Part shown: positions 1 to 5,036 of the stretch, piece after piece
Numbering within the stretch: the stretch's first letter is position 1
Layout of the letters: every line of letters begins with the position of its first letter
Assembly: GCA_937967755.1 (NCBI GenBank)
Contig: CALBTA010000541.1
Location: 1-5,036 of the forward strand
Origin: an uncultured Planctomycetaceae bacterium
GTDB taxonomy: Bacteria; Planctomycetota; Planctomycetia; Pirellulales; Pirellulaceae
Direction: 5' to 3'
DNA: 5,036 bases
The notes under the pieces: model-generated
The model's database searches: none
The model's input: the letters and a program-made list of their open reading frames with translations, nothing else
Told to the model about the DNA's origin: nothing
Made by a program: the position numbers and the translations under genes

Positions 1-1091
1 CGGGGCGGATGGATCGGGTGCAACTTGAGCGGCGGGAAGACAGCGGAAGGAGCTATTTTCGTTACCGCGGAGAGTGGTTCACGCTCGATAGCACCGCCGA
101 TGAAGAGACGACGCGGCGCTGCGTTGTGCGGGTTGTGCAGGTCTTTCGGGCTTACAGGCAAGTGCTGCCGCCGCGCGAAATCGAAACCGACGCGCAGCCC
201 GACAAGCCGCTGCGCGTTCTGCTTTTGGCATCAATGGACGAGTATCAGGCGTTTCTGGATGAACACGATCTGTCAGTGACCAACCCCGCGTTGTATTCGC
301 AGCAGGGCAACCTGATCGTCGCCGCCAGCGAATTGACCCGTTACGCGGCGCGGCTGGAAACGGCCCGCGGGCGGCACGATGAAATTCGCCAGCGGTATGA
401 GCAACTGGACCGCCAACTCTCGGAGCGGCTGGCGGAACTGCGCAGGCAATTGACCAGCGCAGGTGTCTCGCGCGATGCCATCGACGACGAAATAAACGCT
501 CGCAAATCTCAATGGCAAGCTGAGTATGTGGAAACTATTCAACAGCTCAACGCCGCCGACCGCCGCAACGAACGCCGCTTTCACGAAGTGACCGACGAAA
601 TGTTCGGCCGCCTATACCACGAGGCGTTCCACGCTTACCTGGAGAACTATCTTTATCCACACAAGCAATACGATGTGCCGATCTGGCTGCACGAAGGGCT
701 GGCGCAGCTATTTCAAAGCGGCCGCCTGGAAGGGGATAGGTTGCGAATCGACGCCCCGTTGGCATCCGCGTTGCAGACCGTGCAAGACGATCTGCGCGGC
801 AGTAGCCCAATTGCGTTAGATGAACTTCTCAGCGCGACGCGCCGTGACTTTGTGTCAGGCGAAGCCGCAAGCGGGCGGAGCGACCGCCTTTATGCGCACG
901 CTTGGGCGTTGTCGTATTACCTGGCGTTTTATCACCCGGTGCTGGGAACGGAAGCGTTGAATGAATTCGTTGCTGCCGCACGAAACAACCAAACCCCGCA
1001 AGAGCGGTTCGCCGAATTGATAGCTATGCCAACGGCCAACTTCGAGACGCAATTTCATTCGGCGATGTTATCTGTCCGGCGACCGCGGTAG
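1..1091 (+). CDS. DUF1570-like putative zinc metallopeptidase (gluzincin type), probably 5'-partial
   Basis: Numbering is from the ATG at base 9. The sequence shows HEAFH at residues 204-208 and, exactly 20 residues later, Glu229 in WLHEGLAQ (226-233). This HExxH-x20-E layout is that of gluzincin peptidases: His204 and His208 with Glu229 would bind zinc and Glu205 would be the catalytic base. The phrase 'P.WLHEGLAQ' after a Tyr-rich helix is typical of planctomycete DUF1570 proteins, whose substrates are unknown. Residues 20-60 form the usual domain entry (a strand, then a helix ending near LPPR), and 68-80 a strand followed by a helix. Residues about 115-190 are highly charged and heptad-like, probably a coiled coil inserted before the zinc helix. 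No signal peptide follows the ATG, no ribosome site is visible, and the frame stays open to the window edge, so the true start is probably upstream. The PhyH gene follows after 40 bases on the same strand. Fold is fairly secure; peptidase activity is inferred. Confidence 0.78.
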   Translation, partial: GRMDRVQLERREDSGRSYFRYRGEWFTLDSTADEETTRRCVVRVVQVFRAYRQVLPPREIETDAQPDKPLRVLLLASMDEYQAFLDEHDLSVTNPALYSQQGNLIVAASELTRYAARLETARGRHDEIRQRYEQLDRQLSERLAELRRQLTSAGVSRDAIDDEINARKSQWQAEYVETIQQLNAADRRNERRFHEVTDEMFGRLYHEAFHAYLENYLYPHKQYDVPIWLHEGLAQLFQSGRLEGDRLRIDAPLASALQTVQDDLRGSSPIALDELLSATRRDFVSGEAASGRSDRLYAHAWALSYYLAFYHPVLGTEALNEFVAAARNNQTPQERFAELIAMPTANFETQFHSAMLSVRRPR

Positions 1092-1116
1092 ACGACGATT
1101 TCGCGAAAAAGTTTGC

Positions 1117-1124
1117 GGGAAAGG
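1117..1124 (+). promoter_or_regulatory. Candidate ribosome binding site for the PhyH-family gene
   Basis: GGGAAAGG lies 7 bases before the ATG at 1132. It is purine-rich and well spaced but only a partial match to the Shine-Dalgarno consensus. It supports the ATG at 1132, and the next in-frame Met is far inside the domain. Confidence 0.4.
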
Positions 1125-1131
1125 TTCATCC

Positions 1132-1854
1132 ATGGTTGACCTGGTCAGCAAGCTGCAAACTGATTTGAATGAAAATGGCTACGCTTTGCTGGAAGATGTT
1201 TTTGACGGTCCGGAGTTGGAATTGCTGATCGAGGGCCTGACCACTGCGTTGCAAGCGCAGAGCGAGTCCTCTCTGCAAAGCAGGGGCCAAACGTATGGTT
1301 CACGAAACTTGCTGGATGTCTTTCCCAGCGTCGCCTCGTTGCTGCGCGAACCCTCGATTCTGGAATTCATCGTTGCAACGTTGGGAGAGAAAGCCGGCTT
1401 AGTCAGGGTGCTCTACTTCGACAAGCCGCCGGGGCGGAGTTGGTCTCTGCCCTGGCACAAAGATCGTACGATTGCTGTCCAGCGTAACGATCTTCCCAGC
1501 AAAGTATTCCGCAAGCCAACGCAAAAGGCAGGCGTCGCGCACGTTGAAGCCCCTGACGCGCTACTTCAGCAAATGCTCACGCTGCGAGTTCACCTTGACC
1601 CCATGACCGCCGAGAACGGTCCGCTCTCGGTGATTCCAGGTTCGCACCTGGCCAGCGATCAAGCTGAACCATCGCCTGTCGAGCTGATCACCACCGCCGG
1701 GAGCGTATTGGCCATGCGCCCGTTGTTGTCGCACTCAAGCAGAATGCCAATCGCCGAAACCTCCTTACACCGTCGGGTAATTCATTTCGAACTGAGCAAC
1801 AGCCGCGAATTGCCTGATGGTTATCGTTGGCATCGGTTTGCTCGGATTCTGTGA
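1132..1854 (+). CDS. Phytanoyl-CoA dioxygenase (PhyH) family protein, Fe(II)/2-oxoglutarate dependent
   Basis: A complete 240-residue protein of the small PhyH type, a cupin-fold non-haem iron oxygenase that would couple 2-oxoglutarate decarboxylation to hydroxylation of a substrate. Visible landmarks in order: an N-terminal helix-strand 'LNENGYALLEDVF' (12-24) typical of the family; 'LPWHKDRTI' (106-114) giving the iron ligands His109 and Asp111; 'KAGVAHVEAP' (132-141); 'LRVHLDPMTAENGPLSVIPGSH' spanning 151-172, the core strand and turn; His201 in 'RPLLSHSS' as the third iron ligand; and 'HRRVIHFEL' (213-221), where Arg214 or Arg215 would hold the 2-oxoglutarate carboxylate. All key residues are present, so activity is likely. 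No signal peptide or membrane segment is seen, so it should be cytoplasmic. The true substrate cannot be read from sequence; many family members do not act on phytanoyl-CoA. It follows the DUF1570 gene by 40 bases and may share its transcript. Confidence 0.88.
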   Translation: MVDLVSKLQTDLNENGYALLEDVFDGPELELLIEGLTTALQAQSESSLQSRGQTYGSRNLLDVFPSVASLLREPSILEFIVATLGEKAGLVRVLYFDKPPGRSWSLPWHKDRTIAVQRNDLPSKVFRKPTQKAGVAHVEAPDALLQQMLTLRVHLDPMTAENGPLSVIPGSHLASDQAEPSPVELITTAGSVLAMRPLLSHSSRMPIAETSLHRRVIHFELSNSRELPDGYRWHRFARIL

Positions 1855-1885
1855 ACCGGTCGGCCGTAAATTGTTGCGAAGAAGA

Positions 1886-1899
1886 TCTGCTGCGGCAGA
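1886..1899. terminator. Small hairpin between convergent genes, weak terminator candidate
   Basis: TCTGC and GCAGA form a 5-bp stem around a 4-base loop, in the 46-base gap between the PhyH stop and the end of the minus-strand secreted protein gene. Read on the minus strand it starts directly after the stop codon and is followed by TCTTCTTC, a pyrimidine stretch but not a true U tract. Read on the plus strand there is no T run. The stem is short, so a terminator role is only a possibility supported mainly by location. Confidence 0.22.
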
Positions 1900-1900
1900 C

Positions 1901-2377
1901 CTACTCGGCTTCACCGTCAGCGCTGCCCTCACTCGCTTCGCCGCCGCCTTCCAATATGAAGTGCCCCCGGTAGGGAACCCAGAAAGTTAGAATCTGATCA
2001 GGCCCCTTTTGCTCCACGCTCGTCAGTTGGTTGGTGCGGCCGAAATGTGTGTAAGGGTGCTTCCAGGTGCCGGCATCTTCGCGCGTGCTACGCGGCAGTT
2101 CTATGGCCTTCTCGCGGCCTTCAATTTGCAAGACGATCTTGTCGTCATCGACGCTGATTTCAACCTTTTCACCGAGTCTTGCATTCAGGATCCGGCTGAG
2201 CGATTCGCCTTCCCGCTCTGCCACAACCGACTTCACGACGTATTGGCCGGACTGAATCTTCTCCCAGGGTATCGGTGATTCAGGTGCCGGTTCATCAGCC
2301 AGCACCTGGCCAGCAAAACCAATTGCCATTAACGCGGCAATCATTGGAAAAGTTTTCGTTGAGCGAGCTACTGTCAT
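1901..2377 (-). CDS. Small secreted protein of unknown function with acidic C-terminal tail
   Basis: A 158-residue protein that I do not recognise. The ATG at 2377 is chosen because AAAGGA lies 8 bases upstream and because it begins a good Sec signal peptide: basic MTVARSTK, a hydrophobic core at about 10-23, and a likely cleavage after VLA at residue 27. A longer open frame back to 2539 would run 85 bases into the upstream gene and bury this signal, so it is rejected. The mature part looks rich in beta strands: 'GQYVVKSVVAEREGESLSRIL' (44-64), 'EKVEISVDDDKIVLQIEGREKAIELP' (70-95) and 'DQILTFWVPYRGHFILEGG' (127-145). The opening has a faint resemblance to the small lipocalin-like planctomycete domain of the TIGR03067 type, but this is not firm. 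The tail (about 144-158) is nearly all Gly, Ser, Ala, Glu and Asp. No cysteine is present in the mature protein. It is last in a minus-strand run behind another secreted protein, 77 bases away. Confidence 0.72.
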   Translation of the reverse strand: MTVARSTKTFPMIAALMAIGFAGQVLADEPAPESPIPWEKIQSGQYVVKSVVAEREGESLSRILNARLGEKVEISVDDDKIVLQIEGREKAIELPRSTREDAGTWKHPYTHFGRTNQLTSVEQKGPDQILTFWVPYRGHFILEGGGEASEGSADGEAE

Positions 2378-2385
2378 CTTGAAGT

Positions 2386-2391
2386 TCCTTT
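2386..2391 (-). promoter_or_regulatory. Ribosome binding site that fixes the start of the small secreted protein
   Basis: On the minus strand AAAGGA sits 8 bases before the ATG at 2377. It is the clearest Shine-Dalgarno match among these genes and decides in favour of the internal start over the more upstream Met at 2539. Confidence 0.6.
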
Positions 2392-2425
2392 CGGGTGAAT
2401 GGAGTTGTAATCTCAATACGCGGCG

Positions 2426-2431
2426 ATTGTA
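2426..2431 (-). promoter_or_regulatory. Possible -10 element (TACAAT) before the small secreted protein gene
   Basis: TACAAT on the minus strand matches TATAAT in five of six bases and lies about 50 bases before the ATG, in the 77-base gap after the upstream gene. The best upstream partner, GTGACA overlapping the preceding stop codon, is 21 bases away, longer than the usual spacer of about 17. The -10 alone is weak evidence for a separate promoter. Confidence 0.2.
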
Positions 2432-2454
2432 CACTGCGAAGCGGGCCGCCCATG

Positions 2455-3288
2455 TCACGGTGCGGTAACAGGTTCCGCCTTCAGCGGCTTGTCCTTGTAC
2501 TGATAGATGAGCCAGCCGTTGAAATGCGTTTGCACCCAAGCCATTTCAGTCGTTCGCGTGCGGATGAAGAGTTCGCCCCGCGGACCTCGCCGGAACGAGA
2601 TGATGTCCGAGTCAAATTGTTCTTTCAGGAATTTGGCGTTCATTCCCGGTCCCCGGTCTCCGCGGTCGGCCGGCCGCGGAGAATCTTCCCACTTCACAGA
2701 TCCCGTCAAACACATCTCTTTCGGCCAAGGCTCATCCATTCTGGCAGCGTTGCAAAACGTCAGGTAAGGGCGCATCAAGCTGCCGGGAAAATGCCCGCTG
2801 TTGCCCATTTCTTGTGGAAACAGCGAGTGATCAATTTCGCGGGCGTGCGGGGTTACTTTCCAAGTGGTTGGAATCTCGTCGCGAATCATGTAGTACGAGT
2901 TAAAGCTGTTGCGAACTTCGATCACCTCGACGTCACCCACGCGCCGCATATCAAGCTGCCGAGGGTGCCGCCCGGTGTCCTCAATCGGCACGAGCGATCG
3001 CCCTTTGGGCCGCATCTTGACTTCGGGTGCATAGCCGAGCCAATATTCACCGTCGTGCTCGTTAATCCACACTTCCATCTGCTGGGGAACCTCACGGCTA
3101 CGCAAATGCCCATCGCCCAACGCGCCAGAGGGCCGCTTGTACTCTTCGTACATGAACCATTTGCCAGTCCACGGGTCGTCGATAGCATCATTGCCGGTGG
3201 CAGTGGTGCCAAGAAACAGGGAGTTCGCCGCGATGGCAAAAACCGCGAGCGACGTTCCGCGCCGTGTTTTGTTAACTGATCTAGTCAT
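2455..3288 (-). CDS. Secreted protein of unknown function, 277 residues
   Basis: I do not recognise a family. The protein opens with a Sec-type signal: basic MTRSVNKTRR, hydrophobic 12-26, and probable cleavage near TTA/TG at about residues 28-32. The start at 3288 has GAGGG 8 bases upstream. The mature part is aromatic and strand-rich: 'DPWTGKWFMYEEY' (38-50), 'QMEVWINEHDGEYWLGY' (70-86), 'GDVEVIEVRNSFNSYYMI' (118-135) and a closing 'MAWVQTHFNGWLIYQYKDKP' (249-268). A lipocalin or beta-sandwich-like fold is a guess from this pattern. Two cysteines, Cys179 and Cys193, stand 14 apart and could form a disulphide after export. A charged Pro/Gly/Arg/Asp stretch (about 200-216) looks like a flexible loop. 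It lies between the DUF1501 gene (97-base gap with a hairpin) and the small secreted protein. The long open frame on the other strand reads exact reverse complements of these codons and is a by-product of avoided TTA, CTA and TCA codons. Confidence 0.75.
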   Translation of the reverse strand: MTRSVNKTRRGTSLAVFAIAANSLFLGTTATGNDAIDDPWTGKWFMYEEYKRPSGALGDGHLRSREVPQQMEVWINEHDGEYWLGYAPEVKMRPKGRSLVPIEDTGRHPRQLDMRRVGDVEVIEVRNSFNSYYMIRDEIPTTWKVTPHAREIDHSLFPQEMGNSGHFPGSLMRPYLTFCNAARMDEPWPKEMCLTGSVKWEDSPRPADRGDRGPGMNAKFLKEQFDSDIISFRRGPRGELFIRTRTTEMAWVQTHFNGWLIYQYKDKPLKAEPVTAP

Positions 3289-3296
3289 GTTTAGCG

Positions 3297-3301
3297 CCCT
3301 C
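3297..3301 (-). promoter_or_regulatory. Ribosome binding site of the 277-residue secreted protein gene
   Basis: GAGGG on the minus strand, 8 bases before the ATG at 3288. Spacing and sequence fit a moderate Shine-Dalgarno site and agree with the start that gives an intact signal peptide. Confidence 0.5.
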
Positions 3302-3336
3302 GGCGAAAGTAGTTGACATCGGCACTATGCTACCTT

Positions 3337-3375
3337 GGCCTTCAGCGCGGGCGTGTAACGCTCGCGCAACAGGCC
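3337..3375 (-). other. Intercistronic hairpin downstream of the DUF1501 gene (possible transcript end or processing signal)
   Basis: Two nested stems are visible. The inner arms 3345-3353 (GCGCGGGCG) and 3359-3367 (CGCTCGCGC) pair over nine positions around a 5-base loop; eight are Watson-Crick, and the ninth is G-U on plus-strand RNA but A-C on minus-strand RNA. An outer GGCC/GGCC stem (3337-3340 with 3372-3375) flanks it, gaining one U-A pair in minus-strand RNA, with a symmetric internal loop between. It begins 11 bases after the DUF1501 stop codon. No U tract follows in the minus direction, so it is not a classical intrinsic terminator. It could still mark the transcript 3' end, protect the upstream message, or separate expression of the two gene pairs. 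Confidence 0.4.
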
Positions 3376-3386
3376 GGAGCAAGTGG

Positions 3387-4730
3387 CTAGCCGAAGATCG
3401 CTTTCACCACGCGCCCGTGAACGTCGGTCAGGCGGAAGTCGCGGCCGGCGTAACGGTAGGTCAGCTTTTCGTGATCCAGCCCGAGCAAGTGCAGCAACGT
3501 GGCGTGCAAATCGTGTAGGTGCACGCGGCCCTCGACCGCCTCGATGCCATGCTCATCCTTCTGCCCATGCGCGAAGCCCGCTTTCGTTCCGCCACCGGCC
3601 AACCACATGGTATAGCCCTGAATGTTGTGGTCGGTCTCGCCGCCACGGCGGGCGTTGAAGTCGCCCTTGGCGGTTGGCGTGCGGCCAAACTCGCCGCCCC
3701 ACAGCACCAGCGTATCCTGCAACAAATCGCGCTGGGCCAAATCGGTCAGCAGCGCGGCGATGGGCAGATCGACTTCGCGGCAGTGCTTGGGAAGTTCGCG
3801 GAACAAATCGGTATGGTCATCCCAATTGGCGTGATACAGTTCGATGAACCGCACGCCCGCTTCGGCCAGCCGACGGGCGACCAGGCATTGCCGGCCGAAA
3901 TTCTCAGTCGGCGCGCCGCTGCGGATGCCGTATTGCTCAATCGTTCCTGCGGTCTCTTTCGACCAATCAAGCACTTCAGGCAGATGCTCTTGCATGCGGA
4001 AGGCCAATTCGTAGCTTTGAATCAGGCCGTTCAACCGCGGGTCGTGTTCATCGGAAAGCAGCGCCATCTGGTTGCGCTGCTGCACGCGATCCAAGATCGT
4101 CCGCATCTCCGCCCGGGTGAACGCCGACCCGCTGACGTTCGACGCCGACTCTCGCCCCAGGCTGCGGCCCGACCCCAGCGGCGTACCTTGAAACGTCGCG
4201 GGCAGGAAAGCGCTGTCGTAAAGTTTTGGGCCACCCCACTGTGCCGTCGGGGCGAGCGAAATGAAACCGGGCAAGTTTTCGTTCTCGCTGCCCAAACCAT
4301 ACAACACCCACGATCCCATCGACGGCCGGGCGAATTGGAAGTTGCCCGTGTGCAGTTGAATCGAAGCTGCGTTGTGGACCGGGCTGTTGGTATGCATCCC
4401 TTGCAGCACGCACAGCTTGTCGGCCTGGGCGGCGAGGTGCGGGAACAACTCGCTGATCCATAAGCCCGCTTCGCCTTGCTGCTTGAATTGAAAGTTAGAC
4501 ACGCGCGGCTTGTAGTCGAACGTCTCTTGAGCGGTCGGCCCGCCTTGCATGTTCAGAAAGATCACACGTTTTGCTCGCGGTTCGAAATGCGGCGGCCGCG
4601 GTGCGAGCGGGTTGGCCGCGCGACCTTCGGCTTGCAAAATGTCCGCCAGCGCCAGGCTTCCAAACCCGCAGGAGGCAAGTTGCAAGAACCGTCGCCGCGA
4701 TGGGCCTGTCAAATGTTCCGAATCCAACAT
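3387..4730 (-). CDS. DUF1501 family protein, Tat-exported
   Basis: A complete 447-residue DUF1501 protein, a family abundant in planctomycetes, related to the alkaline phosphatase/sulfatase superfamily and of unproven function. Residues 11-17 read SRRRFLQ, a strong twin-arginine export motif, followed by a hydrophobic stretch (18-34), so the protein should cross the membrane folded. Family landmarks follow in order: 'RVIFLNMQGGPTAQETFDYKP' (55-75), 'GLWISELFPHLA' (89-100), 'MHTNSPVHNAA' (112-122), 'RPSMGSWVLYGLGSENENLPGF' (135-156), 'YHANWDDHTDLFRELPKHC' (299-317), 'LVLWGGEFGRTP' (341-352), 'ETDHNIQGYTMWLAGGG' (365-381), and 'VHLHDLHATLLHLLGLDHEKLTYRYAGRDFRLTDVHG' across 403-439. His/Asp residues at 300-306, 367-368 and 404-409 are candidate metal ligands by analogy with the superfamily. 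The segment between 'FDYKP' and 'GLWISELFP' seems shorter than usual. The start is 13 bases after the DUF1553-type gene, so the two are co-transcribed. Only a weak ribosome site (GAAAG) is seen, and coupling to the upstream stop is plausible. Confidence 0.93.
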   Translation of the reverse strand: MLDSEHLTGPSRRRFLQLASCGFGSLALADILQAEGRAANPLAPRPPHFEPRAKRVIFLNMQGGPTAQETFDYKPRVSNFQFKQQGEAGLWISELFPHLAAQADKLCVLQGMHTNSPVHNAASIQLHTGNFQFARPSMGSWVLYGLGSENENLPGFISLAPTAQWGGPKLYDSAFLPATFQGTPLGSGRSLGRESASNVSGSAFTRAEMRTILDRVQQRNQMALLSDEHDPRLNGLIQSYELAFRMQEHLPEVLDWSKETAGTIEQYGIRSGAPTENFGRQCLVARRLAEAGVRFIELYHANWDDHTDLFRELPKHCREVDLPIAALLTDLAQRDLLQDTLVLWGGEFGRTPTAKGDFNARRGGETDHNIQGYTMWLAGGGTKAGFAHGQKDEHGIEAVEGRVHLHDLHATLLHLLGLDHEKLTYRYAGRDFRLTDVHGRVVKAIFG

Positions 4731-4743
4731 GCTTCGTCAGCTT

Positions 4744-5036
4744 TCAAAACCGGTAAAGGAAATCCGCGCTCATCAGCAGTGAAAGGCAAAGCCCGTTCCA
4801 GGCCCGCTGCATTTCGCGCTCTGAATCGTTTTCGCGTGCCAACTTTGCGAGGAACTGTTTGTCGCGTTGCAGTTCTTCGCTCGTCGGCGGCCTGGCCAGA
4901 ACGGTTAGGTACAGCCGCTCAAGCTTGGCATCGTCGCTTCTCAGTTCCTCGTCTTTGAACAGCCGCTCGACAACCGCTGCCGCGGTTGCCTGCGAACGCT
5001 GACGATTCACCAGATACCACGCTTGCGAAGCCAGCG
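4744..5036 (-). CDS. C-terminal end of a DUF1553-type (PSD1) protein, cut by the window edge
   Basis: Only about the last 97 residues are visible; the frame is open to the right edge. The codons before the GTG at 5010 continue sensibly as 'LASQAWYLV', so that GTG is internal and not a start. The segment matches the C-terminus of planctomycete DUF1549/DUF1553 proteins: an 'LASQAWYLVN' helix, 'LERLYLTVLARPPTSEELQ' carrying the typical 'LxRPPTxEEL' phrase, and the closing 'MSADFLYRF', which resembles the family's usual '...NSNEFLY..' ending. Full members are large exported proteins, often with an N-terminal cytochrome-c-like domain (PSCyt1) and carbohydrate-binding modules, none of which can be seen here. 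Their role is unproven. Its position 13 bases upstream of the DUF1501 gene is the standard arrangement and makes the identification stronger than the fragment alone would. Confidence 0.88.
   Translation of the reverse strand, partial: LASQAWYLVNRQRSQATAAAVVERLFKDEELRSDDAKLERLYLTVLARPPTSEELQRDKQFLAKLARENDSEREMQRAWNGLCLSLLMSADFLYRF

Noticed and set aside
2378..2539. N-terminal extension of the small secreted protein to an upstream Met at 2539
   Set aside because: It would overlap the preceding gene by 85 bases, bury a good signal peptide, and ignore the AAAGGA ribosome site before the ATG at 2377.
2395..3279. Long plus-strand open frame of 294 codons opposite the 277-residue secreted protein
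   Set aside because: Its codons are exact reverse complements of the minus-strand codons, so it stays open merely because TTA, CTA and TCA are rare there. It has no ribosome site, signal or recognisable motif, while the minus-strand protein has a signal peptide and a ribosome site.
3313..3318. Perfect TTGACA on the plus strand
   Set aside because: No -10-like hexamer at 16-18 bases, and it would drive transcription antisense into the DUF1501 gene, where no plus-strand gene exists.
3519..4463. Plus-strand open frame of 314 codons opposite the DUF1501 gene
   Set aside because: Also codon-aligned antisense to a gene with clear family motifs; the translation is low in recognisable structure.
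4659..4680. Lipobox-like LASC (Cys21) in the DUF1501 signal region
   Set aside because: The cysteine comes only a few residues after the twin arginines, with the hydrophobic stretch after it and not before it, so lipoprotein processing there is implausible.
5008..5010. GTG as a possible start of a short 88-residue gene
   Set aside because: The frame continues upstream with family-typical residues to the window edge, so it is internal to the DUF1553-type protein.
1..5036. Search by eye for CRISPR arrays, tRNA or rRNA genes, IS ends, long direct repeats and attachment sites
   Set aside because: Nothing supportable was seen; gaps between genes are all under 100 bases and hold only the hairpins and ribosome sites listed.

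Overview
The window looks like a chromosomal segment from a planctomycete, probably of the Pirellulales type. The main clue is the minus-strand pair of a DUF1553-type protein followed by a Tat-exported DUF1501 protein, a tandem that is massively expanded in Planctomycetota. A DUF1570 putative metallopeptidase, a family also typical of this phylum, points the same way. The DNA is moderately GC-rich, ribosome binding sites are weak to moderate, and two secreted proteins have no recognisable family. No IS element, CRISPR array, tRNA or rRNA is visible. The assignment rests on protein family recognition by eye, not on a search.

Plus strand, left side (1-1854): a DUF1570-like protein with a complete HExxH-x20-E zinc motif, probably cut at its N-terminus by the window edge. 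It is followed after 40 bases by a small phytanoyl-CoA dioxygenase (PhyH) family protein with an intact HxD...H iron site and a candidate 2-oxoglutarate arginine. The short gap suggests co-transcription, but no shared pathway is evident.

Minus strand, right side (5036 down to 1901): the C-terminal end of a DUF1553-type protein, then after 13 bases a full DUF1501 protein with an SRRRFLQ twin-arginine signal. After a 97-base gap holding a strong hairpin come two unrecognised secreted proteins of 277 and 158 residues, separated by 77 bases. The first pair is almost certainly one transcription unit. The last two may be read-through products or a separate unit. All but the truncated one carry visible export signals, so this strand mainly supplies cell-envelope or periplasmic proteins.

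The two blocks converge on a 46-base gap (1855-1900) with only a small hairpin. There is no gene-free stretch longer than 300 bases. I see no clear defence, mobile or biosynthetic system. The most open questions are the two secreted proteins, the coiled-coil insert in the putative peptidase, the apparently shortened N-terminal part of the DUF1501 protein, and the intercistronic hairpin.
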